Source: Pedosphaera parvula Ellin514
GTDB taxonomy: Bacteria; Verrucomicrobiota; Verrucomicrobiia; Limisphaerales; Pedosphaeraceae
Length of the DNA stretch: 64,000 nt
Assembly (NCBI RefSeq): GCF_000172555.1
Contig: NZ_ABOX02000011.1
Span: 111,789-175,788 of the forward strand
Direction of reading: 5' to 3'
Below the pieces are notes generated by a model. It was not told the DNA's origin and made no database searches. It saw nothing but the letters and a program-made list of their open reading frames with translations. The position numbers and the translations under genes are program-made. Below, piece by piece: positions 1 to 8,252 of this stretch; position 1 is the first letter of the stretch; each line of letters starts with the position of its first letter.

Positions 1-26
1 GATCCAAGCCAACCGAGAAACGAACT

Positions 27-1092
27 ATGAAAACGACTCTTCCGGCTCGCCCAAATCTTGACCACCTCCGGCGCCAGGCCAAGGCGCTCCTTTCAGCACT
101 TGAAAGCCGCGAAAAAGAAGCTGTTGTAACCATATTGAAACATCTGCCCGCGGCCAAAGGGATGACCGAAGCAAAAGTCATGGAAACACGTTTCCTGCTG
201 GCGGATGCGCAATCAGCAATTGCGCGTCAAAATGGATTCGCCGGATGGCCCCACCTCGCCCGGCATGTGGATCAGCTTCGCTCTCTGGAAGGAACCTGGT
301 CCTTCTGCCGGCTTGAAATAGACGGCATCGTCATGCCCACCGGCGTTTCAGAGGCTTCCCGTATTCTCATAGATGGAGACCGATTTAGGACAGAATCTCC
401 CGAGGCCACTTACGAAAGGCATTTTCAACATCAATGTCGAGGCTAATCCCCATGAAATTGATATTGAGTTCGTCGAAGGACCCGAAGCCGGAAACACAAA
501 CTTTGGTATCTTCCGTCTGGAAAAAGACAGTCTTGAAATCTGCCTCGACCTCAACGGAAATCCGCGACCGAAGGCTTTTTCAACCTCCCCGGGCAGCGGT
601 CATGCATATGAATTCTTGAGAAGGAGTTCCAATGCGCGTCCTGAAGATGTCCAAGGCGGCACCGCGCCACCAGCCAAAGCTCATTCATTTGCCGCGAACA
701 TCGCCGAATTTGCATTCGTTGATTCCCCCATGCTAAACCGCCTACAGGGAACATGGACCGCCGTTAAAATTGTTCGCGACGGCCAGGAATTGCCCGCGAT
801 GATGCTTCGCGCCGGCCTTCGCGTCGCCACCAAAAACGAGATCAGAATTTCCTTCGGTGGCCAGACGATGATTCACGCATTAGTCAGACTCGATGAATCC
901 ACGAACCCCGTTCAAGTGGACTACCTGAACATCGGTGGCGCCTGCAACGGAACCGTTCAACATGGCCTTTTAAAATGGGTTGGCAACGAACCCTGCTTTT
1001 GCATGGCCGCCCCCGGCCAGTCCCGCCCTTACGATTTCACCTGCACCCGCGGCAGCGAACGCACACTCAGCCAATGGCGCCTGAAAAAGTAG
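27..1092 (+). CDS. TIGR03067-type protein with two lipocalin-like repeats, frameshifted
   Basis: Function unknown. The N-terminal ~85 residues (from LPARPNLDHLRRQAK to FAGWPHLARHVDQL) match a helical module often found at the N-terminus of verrucomicrobial and acidobacterial ankyrin or TIGR03067 proteins. Two TIGR03067-like beta domains follow; each begins with the LxGTW motif (SLEGTWSF and LQGTWTAV). Frame 3 is open from the ATG at 27 to 446 and frame 1 continues to the stop at 1092. Removing one A from the AAA near 413-416 fuses them through the expected family sequence TYE-GIFNIN, giving about 354 residues. The frameshift is seen directly; whether it is a sequencing error or a real lesion cannot be told. 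No signal peptide is visible, so it is probably cytoplasmic. Confidence 0.7.
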
Positions 1093-1153
1093 GAGCCACC
1101 CCAAAAACACCCATTTGACCAAACCCCTTTTTTTCCTCACTCTGTAGCTAGAT

Positions 1154-2233
1154 ATGGCAAATACGTTTGGTCAGTTGTTTCGAATCACAACCTGGGGCGA
1201 ATCTCACGGTGGCGGGGTCGGTGTTGTTGTCGATGGTTGTCCGCCGAAATTAAAACTCACCGAAGCTGATATCCAACCTGACCTCGATCGCCGCCGTCCT
1301 GGCCAGTCGAAAATCGTCACTCCTCGCAAAGAGTCGGACACCGTCCAAATCCTCTCTGGAACTTTCGAAGGTCAGACACTCGGCACTCCCATCAGCATGT
1401 GGGTGAAGAACGAAGACATCCGCCCCGAGGCTTACTCCGAGATGGCGACCAAGTTCCGCCCATCCCATGCCGACTACACCTACATCGCCAAATACGGCAT
1501 TCGCAATTGGCAAGGCGGCGGTCGAACCAGCGCCCGCGAAACCATCGGCCGCGTCGCCGCCGGTGCCATCGCCAAAAAGATTTTACGCGAACGCTTCGGT
1601 GTCGAAGTGCTCTCCTATGTGAAGCAAGTGCAGCGCATTGAAGCCGAAGTGGATTATCAAACCGTAAAGGTGAAGGATATCGAATCCAACATCGTCCGCT
1701 GCCCCGACGCTAAAGCAGCTGACAAAATGATTCGCCTGATCGAGAAGATGCGCAAAGCCGGTGACAGCGTCGGCGGCATCGTCGAAGGTGTGGCTCGTAA
1801 CGTCCCCGCTGGCTGGGGCGAACCCGTGTTCGACCGACTCGAAGCCGACCTCGCCAAAGCCATGCTCAGCCTGCCCGCCTCCAAAGGCTTCGACATCGGC
1901 TCCGGTTTCGACAGCATTTTACTCACCGGCACACAGCACAACGACCTCTTCCGCATGAAAGGCGGCAAGGTGCGCACACTGACCAACCGTTCCGGCGGCA
2001 TCCAAGGCGGCATCTCCAACGGCGAATCCATTTACTTCCGCGTCGCCTTCAAACCCGTCGCCACCGTCATGCACGAGCAGGACACCGTCGATTCCCAATA
2101 TCGCAACACCACCCTCAAAGGCCGCGGCCGCCACGACCCCTGCGTCCTGCCCCGCGCCGTCCCCATGGTCGAAGCCATGACCGCCCTCGTCCTCGTCGAC
2201 CATGCACTCCGCCAAAAAGCCCAATGCGGATAA
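1154..2233 (+). CDS. aroC: chorismate synthase
   Basis: Converts 5-enolpyruvylshikimate-3-phosphate to chorismate, the last common step of aromatic amino acid synthesis, using reduced FMN in the cytoplasm. The 359-residue product has the usual family length. It begins [19 protein letters not shown], the classic N-terminal signature with the catalytic His, and carries GGRTSARET and the C-terminal GRHDPC motif. The ATG at 1154 matches family N-termini. It stands alone, about 60 bp after the previous gene, and aroE lies about 4 kb away on the other strand, so the two do not form an operon. The 3' third is strongly C-ending at third codon positions. Confidence 0.97.
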   Translation: MANTFGQLFRITTWGESHGGGVGVVVDGCPPKLKLTEADIQPDLDRRRPGQSKIVTPRKESDTVQILSGTFEGQTLGTPISMWVKNEDIRPEAYSEMATKFRPSHADYTYIAKYGIRNWQGGGRTSARETIGRVAAGAIAKKILRERFGVEVLSYVKQVQRIEAEVDYQTVKVKDIESNIVRCPDAKAADKMIRLIEKMRKAGDSVGGIVEGVARNVPAGWGEPVFDRLEADLAKAMLSLPASKGFDIGSGFDSILLTGTQHNDLFRMKGGKVRTLTNRSGGIQGGISNGESIYFRVAFKPVATVMHEQDTVDSQYRNTTLKGRGRHDPCVLPRAVPMVEAMTALVLVDHALRQKAQCG

Positions 2234-2317
2234 GGCTCACTGAGTGACATTCGGAAGTTGTTGGTAAATCGGACCGAGAGAAATATCGCACAGCGACAAC
2301 ATGACCATCGAGAGCAT

Positions 2318-2491
2318 ATGACGCTTCCATTCCTTGGTATTGTGAGTTTGGTCGAGGTCGGTATCTATTCGATCATTGCTTTTATATTCTTTGCCATACT
2401 TGGAGCGCTGATTGTCGCTACGCTTGCCTGGTGCTTTCTTGTTATTTTTCGTGAGATTAGGAAAATCCGACGTCGCAAGCACGGTCGCTGA
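2318..2491 (+). CDS. small single-pass or hairpin membrane protein
   Basis: No family recognised. A 57-residue product starts at the ATG at 2318 (MTLPFLGIVSLVEVG). The frame is open upstream to a TTG at 2258, but the extra residues are polar and unlike a leader. About 40 hydrophobic residues are followed by a basic tail (REIRKIRRRKHGR), so the C-terminus is probably cytoplasmic. It lies between aroC and the first copy of the intergenic repeat. No clear Shine-Dalgarno site is seen, so it may not be expressed. Confidence 0.4.
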   Translation: MTLPFLGIVSLVEVGIYSIIAFIFFAILGALIVATLAWCFLVIFREIRKIRRRKHGR

Positions 2492-2518
2492 GTTTAGCGC
2501 CAAAGCCACACCGACCAT

Positions 2519-2624
2519 CTCCTAAGGCCCGTATGGGCCGGCCGGTTTATAGTTTCTATCGCAAATAAATCCCCGCTTCGGCCCACGATTGCAGACAACT
2601 CACACAACGCATCCGAAGCGGAAC
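2519..2624. repeat. 106-bp intergenic repeat, copy A
   Basis: First of two near-identical-length copies (the second is 3694-3799) plus a divergent third. It opens with CTCCTAAGGCCC, has a GC-rich GGCC hairpin, then GTTTATAGT, and carries a perfect 9-bp inverted repeat, CCGCTTCGG at 2573-2581 and CCGAAGCGG at 2613-2621. The element fills most of the gap between 2491 and 2742. It contains no ORF of its own. It may be a structured RNA, a MITE-like element or a recombination site. Confidence 0.75.
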
Positions 2625-2741
2625 ATACGACCACAATCCTCCGCACATCCACATTTGCTTATCGCGATTTTACTCCGCACAAATCACCTCCCATTGGACT
2701 GGTAATTGAGACATCCCTTCGCATATAAATCGTCAACCTGA

Positions 2742-3290
2742 ATGACACCTCCACCCATACCGCCGATCATTAATGCCTCGCAACGCATGTCACTCAAGTA
2801 TTCCCTCACTCGCTGGGACATTCTGCGCTGGCACATTTATGTTCTCCTGAGTAACCGCATACTCATGGCTCTCTTCCTTGTTACCAGCCTCTTTCTCGTC
2901 TGGAGCGACTTGCGCAGGCCTGAACTTGCTGCTCGCACGGTCGGTTTCAAAATTTTCTATGTCATCTTTTTCACGCTCATCATGTTTTGCATTATCGGTT
3001 CGATCACCATGGTGATGCTGGCTTGCGTCGTCATGTTCAAAAAATTTCGCGGGTCTCTGTGCGATCACGAATTGGAGATCAAGGACGAGGGACTGGTTGA
3101 ACGTACCGATGTAAACGAGACCTTACATCGCTGGTCAGGCTTTCATAAGATCGTCCGCACGGGCCGATATCTCTACATCTACGTTACTGATAACAACGTT
3201 CGCATCGTTCCCCGACGTTACTTCTCGTCAGAGCAACAAGAACGGGCATTTCGAGAAACCCTTGAAAGCCACATGCGTTCGGCAAAATGA
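2742..3290 (+). CDS. YcxB-like membrane protein
   Basis: A 182-residue product with two transmembrane segments (about residues 36-53 and 68-97) followed by a soluble C-terminal part. That part resembles the YcxB-like C-terminal domain, a PH-like fold: ELEIKDEGLVERTDVNET, then WSGFHKIVRTGRYLYIYV and a final basic IVPRRYF segment. Function is not established for this family. It lies 117 bp after repeat copy A and 62 bp before the next small gene. The ATG at 2742 is followed by an in-frame ATG at 2787 (MSLKYSLTRWD), which may be the true start, since YcxB proteins usually begin near the YSLTxxD motif. Confidence 0.7.
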   Translation: MTPPPIPPIINASQRMSLKYSLTRWDILRWHIYVLLSNRILMALFLVTSLFLVWSDLRRPELAARTVGFKIFYVIFFTLIMFCIIGSITMVMLACVVMFKKFRGSLCDHELEIKDEGLVERTDVNETLHRWSGFHKIVRTGRYLYIYVTDNNVRIVPRRYFSSEQQERAFRETLESHMRSAK

Positions 3291-3352
3291 GCGCGTCGCA
3301 AGCTCTGAGATAATGTGAATCCAATACTGAAAAACCTTCACCGTTGCCGCAT

Positions 3353-3616
3353 ATGAACAGCCAATCAACAAACACTGTCTTCGTTGTTCAACATCTGCAT
3401 AGCCTTCTAGGAGGAAATGAAGACATCAAATTGATTGGTATCTATCGCTCAGCTAAATCCGCGCAAGCAGCCGTTGAACGCCTGAAGATTCAACCCGGAT
3501 TTCGTGATTACCCGCGTCTCATCAACCCGGATATTGATGAGGACGAACAAGGCTTTTACATTGATGAGTATACTCTGGACTCAGACCATTGGCCTCTTGG
3601 CTTCGTCACGATATAA
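3353..3616 (+). CDS. small DUF7336-like protein
   Basis: An 87-residue soluble protein starting MNSQSTNTVFVVQHLH at the ATG at 3353; a TTG at 3344 is a weaker alternative. The pattern VFVVQHLH, DIKLIGIYRS, AVERLKIQPGFRDYP and FYIDEYTLDSDHWPLGFV resembles short proteins grouped as DUF7336, sometimes suggested to be immunity-like. That assignment is from memory and moderate. It follows the YcxB-like gene closely, possibly in one transcript, and precedes repeat copy B. Confidence 0.6.
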   Translation: MNSQSTNTVFVVQHLHSLLGGNEDIKLIGIYRSAKSAQAAVERLKIQPGFRDYPRLINPDIDEDEQGFYIDEYTLDSDHWPLGFVTI

Positions 3617-3693
3617 TGTGAACAAAATTCTCAAAGACCTTCATCCTTGTGAGTTGATGACTTCACCAATCCCGCTTTAGACAAACCAACGAC

Positions 3694-3799
3694 CTCCTAA
3701 GGCCCGGGGGACCGGCCTGTTTATAGTATCAGTTGCAAAAAATTTCCCGCTTCGGCCTACGACTCCAAACAACTCAACCCACGCAACCCGAAGCGGAAC
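3694..3799. repeat. 106-bp intergenic repeat, copy B
   Basis: Second full copy, the same length as copy A. It keeps CTCCTAAGGCCC, GGCC...GGCC, TTTATAGT, CGGCC-ACGA and the 9-bp inverted repeat CCGCTTCGG (3747-3755) with CCGAAGCGG (3788-3796). Differences from copy A lie mainly in loops and flanks. The 373-bp gap 3617-3989 contains this element. An open frame running through it (3733-3987) has no coding character and starts inside the repeat. Confidence 0.75.
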
Positions 3800-3989
3800 C
3801 AATCAATGCAACAAAAAAGTCAGGCGCAGGAGCTAGAAAGGCAAATGCTTCCATCCGGATCAGTCCATCAACAACCAACCAAAAATCTTGCTGCTTGTGG
3901 GATATAAGTGATCCGCACAAGAACGCACTTGCGTTTCCAATGAAAGGCCTAAATTTACTTAAGTTGGTTATCAACCAAAGGAGGTAATT

Positions 3990-4292
3990 ATGTTTGCAAG
4001 CATCAGACGTTACAAAGCCACTGCTCCGGCCGAAGCCGCCCAACTCGTCCGCGAGGGGCTGCTGCCTTTTATGGGTGAGATTGAAGGGTTTGAAGGATAT
4101 TACTGCCTGGACTTTGGCAACGGGGAGATGGCATCCGTCAGCTTGTATGATACACGAGCAGGTGCGGAGCAATCCAATCAACTCGCCAAGGAATGGGGGT
4201 CCAAGCACACTGTCTCACTGGTCACCGAAAAAGCTGCGCCCCAGGTCGGCGAAGTCGTCGCCCACAGATTGGCCCCACACGCCATCGCCTGA
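3990..4292 (+). CDS. small dimeric alpha-beta barrel (ABM-like) protein
   Basis: A 100-residue cytoplasmic protein. The pattern FASIRRYKATAP, LLPFMGEIEGFEGYY, FGNGEMASVSLYDT and ESNQLAKEW-like helices fits the ferredoxin-like fold of small antibiotic-biosynthesis-monooxygenase/dimeric alpha-beta barrel proteins. Substrate and activity are unknown. A strong ribosome binding site (AAAGGAGGT) lies 7 bases before the ATG at 3990, which fixes the start and argues that the gene is translated. It sits between repeat copies B and C. Confidence 0.7.
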   Translation: MFASIRRYKATAPAEAAQLVREGLLPFMGEIEGFEGYYCLDFGNGEMASVSLYDTRAGAEQSNQLAKEWGSKHTVSLVTEKAAPQVGEVVAHRLAPHAIA

Positions 4293-4405
4293 AATCAAAA
4301 CAACCGACAACACTCCGGCAAAAATAACTTGAGTCCAGGCTAACTCGAAAAAAAATGCTGCCGAATCCAAAACTGACCCGGTTTCACCCCACCGGGCCAT
4401 TTTTT

Positions 4406-4535
4406 TAAGGCCCAACGTGCCGCACTCATCTCAGCCCAGACCATCGGTCTTGAAATCTGGGAACCGTCCCACAAAATTCCCGGCGGTTCCGCCCACGATA
4501 TTAACAGCATCACTTACACGCATCCGAAGTGGAAC
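4406..4535. repeat. intergenic repeat, divergent copy C
   Basis: The 3' half clearly matches copies A and B: AAATTCCCGG, then GCCCACGAT and CGCATCCGAAGTGGAAC at 4519-4535. An AAGGCCC motif about 100 bp upstream (4407-4413) marks a degenerate 5' half. The left stem arm differs (CGGTTCCGC), so the long 9-bp stem is not preserved. It occupies most of the 4293-4625 gap; nothing else was recognised there. Confidence 0.5.
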
Positions 4536-4625
4536 TCACCCAACCGCAAATGCCCATCAGGCATTCGCCCTATTGCTTCAATTCCACTCAGGGCTGATTT
4601 TTCATCAACAAGGAGGTACAAAAAA

Positions 4626-4844
4626 ATGAAAATTACCGCAATAATGATGTTGCTCGCATTTGGGATATTGGGCTGCAAATCCTCACATTCCGGCGCTCCG
4701 CCTTCTGGCTCTGAAACCACCAGCGGAATGGGTGCAAGTTCAACTGCAACTACTACAACTGAAACGTCAGGCTCAACCAGTGCTGGCACTAATGGTGTGG
4801 TCATTGAACCCCCGGGCAAGCAATTTCACTTCGGACCCTACTAA
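4626..4844 (+). CDS. small lipoprotein
   Basis: A 72-residue product with a lipoprotein signal peptide: MKITAIMMLLAFGILGC, lipobox GILGC, mature N-terminal Cys at about residue 17. The rest is a low-complexity Ser/Thr/Gly-rich spacer ending VIEPPGKQFHFGPY. No enzymatic domain is visible; it is probably anchored to the outer membrane facing the periplasm. A strong Shine-Dalgarno (AAGGAGGT) precedes the ATG at 4626. A rho-independent terminator follows about 50 bp after the stop, so it ends a transcription unit. Confidence 0.7.
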   Translation: MKITAIMMLLAFGILGCKSSHSGAPPSGSETTSGMGASSTATTTTETSGSTSAGTNGVVIEPPGKQFHFGPY

Positions 4845-4893
4845 TCGCTAAATCGATCATGTGATTTTAACTCTGTGTGTGGCGTTAATTCAA

Positions 4894-4925
4894 AGACCAG
4901 TTTCAAAATGGAACTGGTCTTTTTT
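4894..4925 (+). terminator. rho-independent terminator
   Basis: A 9-bp perfect stem (AGACCAGTT at 4894-4902, AACTGGTCT at 4912-4920) is followed by a run of T. It lies downstream of the small lipoprotein gene and in the right orientation for it. Confidence 0.85.
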
Positions 4926-5052
4926 GGTCGCTCGCTATCCGATCCTTGGCGTCGCACCCCACCACCTGCAATAGGGCGTGCTAAATCGCACACACTCGCG
5001 TAGGCGGCTTTACATCACCCCATTCCAACTCCCTTGAGACGGTCCGCAAAGT

Positions 5053-6171
5053 TTAATGCAAATACCGCGCCACCCACCATTGCACAAAGTGCATTCCGCC
5101 GAACAACCAGATGGCGGCTGCCAGTGCAATGTATGGCCCGTACGGTAATCTGCTCGACCACGCCTGCTTTTTGAAGGCAATTAATGAAACTCCGACGATC
5201 GAGCCAAGAATCGAGCTGACCACCAGTGAAAAAATAACTGCCTGCCATCCCAGGAACGCGCCGATGGCAGCCATGAACTTCACGTCTCCAAGTCCCATCG
5301 CTTCGCGTGGCAGCACGACTTCGTTGGTCACCACCTCCAGGTACGGAACGTCATTTGTCGCCAGTACATCCTCACCAATCTGCAACTTTACAGGGGTCAG
5401 CCGCACATTGACGTCACGATAACAACGATCAGTCAGCTCGACCTTCGCCGCCACAAGTTTGATAACGTCGGAATCCCGGTAAAATAGATCTTCGTAGAGC
5501 AACTCCTGCCCCGGAAGTATGATCGAAGTCTCTGTGAATAAAATTTTCGTGTCTGCCTGCAGCTCCAGTTTTTGCCGGCCAAAGGCCAGTTTTCCCAGGC
5601 GAAGAATGCCATAGATAAGACCGCCGCCGACCAGAGCTCCCACGAAGCTTTGCTTCATCGAATCAGGAATGCTTTTGGTGTGATGCATGGCAGGCACAAT
5701 AAAGGAGCAAAAGATACCCACTGCAATTCCACCAATCGTAATCTCATCGGGAATAATAAAATGTTCGAAGTCGATGAAGGTGGCTGCGATCAGTCCGGCG
5801 AGAAAGAGGCAGTACACCAATGCCAGCATGGCGGATTGTGAGCCGTAAAACAGCCAGCAACTGAGAAAGACCAACCCGGTCAGTAACTCAACCAGGAAAT
5901 AGCGAATAGAGATCGGCGCGCCACAATTGGCACATTTTCCACTCAGGTAAAGCCACGTAACCAACGGAATGTTGAGAAACCACGGAATGGAATATTTGCA
6001 GTGGGGGCAATGAGACGGAGGCCTTACAATGCTTTCACCGATTGGCATCCTATGAATGCAAACATTCAGAAAACTCCCCACCATGCTTCCGAAAACAAAG
6101 AAGACCACCGACCAGAAATGAAATGGCACAGCAACCCAATTCCGTGAATCGAAAATGGCGTTAATTCCCAT
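5053..6171 (-). CDS. pilD: prepilin peptidase (A24 family) with a large insertion
   Basis: Bifunctional inner-membrane aspartyl protease and N-methyltransferase that matures type IV pilins or type II secretion pseudopilins. Two CxxC pairs (C55/C58, C80/C83) form the N-terminal zinc-binding part of the DiS_P_DiS domain. The catalytic aspartates lie in FIDFEH (D134) and GLGDVKF (D296). The family is usually about 250-290 residues; this one has 372. The difference is an insertion of roughly 85-90 residues (about 200-288), beta-rich and polar, between the TM helices carrying the two aspartates. It overlaps aroE by 11 bp, so the two are co-transcribed. Confidence 0.93.
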   Translation of the reverse strand: MGINAIFDSRNWVAVPFHFWSVVFFVFGSMVGSFLNVCIHRMPIGESIVRPPSHCPHCKYSIPWFLNIPLVTWLYLSGKCANCGAPISIRYFLVELLTGLVFLSCWLFYGSQSAMLALVYCLFLAGLIAATFIDFEHFIIPDEITIGGIAVGIFCSFIVPAMHHTKSIPDSMKQSFVGALVGGGLIYGILRLGKLAFGRQKLELQADTKILFTETSIILPGQELLYEDLFYRDSDVIKLVAAKVELTDRCYRDVNVRLTPVKLQIGEDVLATNDVPYLEVVTNEVVLPREAMGLGDVKFMAAIGAFLGWQAVIFSLVVSSILGSIVGVSLIAFKKQAWSSRLPYGPYIALAAAIWLFGGMHFVQWWVARYLH

Positions 6172-7084
6172 AAATATTTTTGACTAATGCCGCACGCATA
6201 ACCTCGACCGGCGCCTTCTGACCCGTCCAAATTTCCAAAGCCTTCGCCCCCTGATAAAGTAGCATTCCCAATCCATTCGCCACGCGACATCCGGCTTCTT
6301 TCGCTGCTTTAAGAAATGGCGTTTCCGCCGGACGATAAATCATGTCATACGCCGCGGAGGCATTTCTGAGTGAAAATTTCTTTTCATCAAGCGGTGAAGC
6401 ATCGCCCGGTCTCAGCCCCAGGGAAGTGGCGTTCAAAACAAGATCAATGCTCCCCGCTGGATAACCAACTGCAACTCTGATTTGCGGGAAAAGCCTTTTG
6501 ATTTCAGCAGCAATGATTTCGGCTTTGCTGCTGGTGCGATTCACGAGGTATAACTCAGCGACCTTTTCCGCAGCCAGTTTCAGCGCAGCCACCCGCCCTG
6601 CTCCGCCAGCTCCGAGTAGTAAGACTTTTGCACCCGCCAGATTCATCCCCAGATCTTCCCGCAAAGAACGGGTGATCGCATCGGCATCCGTATTGAATCC
6701 CCGGGTCCGTATCTTCTCTGGAATCGAATCCCCAAAATGCACCAATGGCTTCCATTGACCATCCAAGTCCTGCGCTTCAAAGCGAATCGTATTCACTGCT
6801 CCCCAGATGCGCGCGGACTCATCCAGCACATCCACCATCTCCATGGCCAGCAGCTTATGCGGGACTGTAAGATTCAGTCCCATATACTTCATGGCCTTCG
6901 CCCCCTGGATTGCGTCTCGTAAATGATCCGGATGCACTTCATGAGCGATATAACACCAGTTGAGCCCCAATGTTGCGATTCCTGCATTTTGCATCGCCGG
7001 CGATGCCGAGTGCTTGATGGGATGCCCCAGCACCGCGCAAAAGCGCGTGGCAGCGTTGATTGGTTGTTTCAAAACTTCCAACAC
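6161..7084 (-). CDS. aroE: shikimate dehydrogenase
   Basis: NADPH-dependent reduction of 3-dehydroshikimate to shikimate in the cytoplasm. The 307 residues contain the substrate-binding segment GHPIKHSASPAMQNAG, the catalytic Lys/Asp region (NLTVPHK, GFNTDADAI) and the Rossmann motif LLLGAGGAGRVAA followed by NRTSSKA. Family length is about 270-290. A short extra segment around residues 105-125 accounts for the difference. It is the first gene of the aroE-pilD pair, with the ATG at 7084. Confidence 0.95.
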   Translation of the reverse strand: MLEVLKQPINAATRFCAVLGHPIKHSASPAMQNAGIATLGLNWCYIAHEVHPDHLRDAIQGAKAMKYMGLNLTVPHKLLAMEMVDVLDESARIWGAVNTIRFEAQDLDGQWKPLVHFGDSIPEKIRTRGFNTDADAITRSLREDLGMNLAGAKVLLLGAGGAGRVAALKLAAEKVAELYLVNRTSSKAEIIAAEIKRLFPQIRVAVGYPAGSIDLVLNATSLGLRPGDASPLDEKKFSLRNASAAYDMIYRPAETPFLKAAKEAGCRVANGLGMLLYQGAKALEIWTGQKAPVEVMRAALVKNIYGN

Positions 7085-7170
7085 GCGGTGGTTATAAGGT
7101 TCTCCGGGAAAAGTTCAAAGCCCAAAGTCCGACACACTTGGCATCCAAAATGTTATAAAATATTGCCGGA

Positions 7171-7200
7171 TTGACTTTATCGGCACGCGGTCGGTATGCT
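7171..7200 (+). promoter_or_regulatory. candidate sigma-70 promoter
   Basis: TTGACT (7171-7176) and TATGCT (7195-7200) are separated by 18 bp, about 40 bp upstream of the ATG of the secreted repeat protein. This is a sequence match only. Confidence 0.5.
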
Positions 7201-7241
7201 GCCGGCCGTTCCGTAAGCGAGATTCACAATAATTCAGAACC

Positions 7242-8115
7242 ATGAAAACCATTCTTCGCTCCATGCTTGTCGTGGCTGTGGGCCGCGCTCGGCACAAATG
7301 CATTCGCAGCCTCGTCTATCGATGCCGCAAACCGCTATGCTTATGGCGCGAACATAGGTTGGATGGATTTTCGTGGAGATACCGCTAACGGGGTTGTCCT
7401 GGGTGAGTATGTTTGTTCCGGATACATCTACTCAGCCAACGTGGGCTGGATTAATTTAGGAAGTGGTTCTCCTACGAACGGCGTGCAATATTTGAATCTA
7501 TCCTCTAGCGATTTTGGAGTGAATCATGACGGACTCGGCAACCTTCGTGGTTACGCCTATGGCGCGAACATAGGTTGGATCAACTTTGAGAATACCGGTG
7601 CGCCGAAAATTGATTTAAAAACGGGAAAACTCAGCGGCTCCATTTACTCCGCCAACGTCGGTTGGATCGGTTTGAGCAATGCCTTTGCTTTTGTGCAGAC
7701 AGATTTCATTCAAGGTGGTACCGACTCTGACCATAACGGTCTGCCCGACGCCTGGGAAATTCAACACTTCGGTCATATTGGCGTGAATCCTGCCGCCGAT
7801 GCCGACGGCGATGGCATGTCCAACTTGCAGGAGTACCTGGCGGATACAGACCCGCTGAATTCCAATGACAAGTTGGTCATCACCTCCTATGCCACCTCAT
7901 CGGGTGGTACCAGTGTGAATCTAAGCTGGTCCAGCCACCCCACGCGCTCTTACTACGTCCAAAAACGGTTGGACCTTAACCCTTCGACTCTTTGGTTTGA
8001 TAGCGGTCTGTCACTAGTTTCTGCCACTGGAACAACTACCAGCGCGGGCTTCGGTGATACCAACGCTCCTTCCCGATTACATCGTGTTCAGGCCATCCGC
8101 CCCTTGGCTCCGTAG
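7242..8115 (+). CDS. secreted repeat protein with thrombospondin type 3 calcium loops, frameshifted at the signal peptide
   Basis: Function unknown, exported. Four copies of a motif like Y-[AS]-[GA]-N-[IV]-GW (YAYGANIGWMDF, YSANVGWINL, YAYGANIGWINF, YSANVGWIGL) are followed by a Ca-binding stretch (DSDHNGLPDAWE, DADGDGMSNLQEY) and a C-terminal beta domain. The ATG at 7242 encodes the start of a signal peptide (MKTILRSMLVVAV) in frame 3, but the body is in frame 1. Dropping one G from GGG at 7280-7282 joins them as VVAV-AALGTNAFA, giving about 290 residues. Without that correction the only start is a TTG at 7267 with a poor leader. Convergent with glnA. Confidence 0.75.
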
Positions 8116-8180
8116 TTTTTGTTCAGCAGAGCTTGGTATGGTTCTGGGCGACAAAAGCCTTCCAGCCAACCTTCCTTGAC

Positions 8181-8220
8181 CTTTCAAAACTAAAACGGCG
8201 TGAGTTTTCACTCACGCCGT
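8181..8220 (-). terminator. glnA terminator
   Basis: A perfect 10-bp stem (8195-8204 with 8211-8220, ACGGCGTGAG) with a 6-base loop. Read on the minus strand it is followed by TTTAGTTTTG. It lies just past the glnA stop and between two convergent genes, so it may also stop plus-strand transcription. Confidence 0.8.
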
Positions 8221-8252
8221 CTCGTTCTCATTACCCTTCTGAGGCAATTATT

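Noticed and set aside
3733..3987. An 84-residue frame across repeat copy B.
   Set aside because: It starts within the repeat, lacks coding character and has no ribosome site. The strong Shine-Dalgarno belongs to the gene at 3990.
2519..4535. Integron cassette array with attC sites.
   Set aside because: The repeats do not carry the GTTRRRY and RYYYAAC core pairs in the right places, and no integrase gene is in the window.
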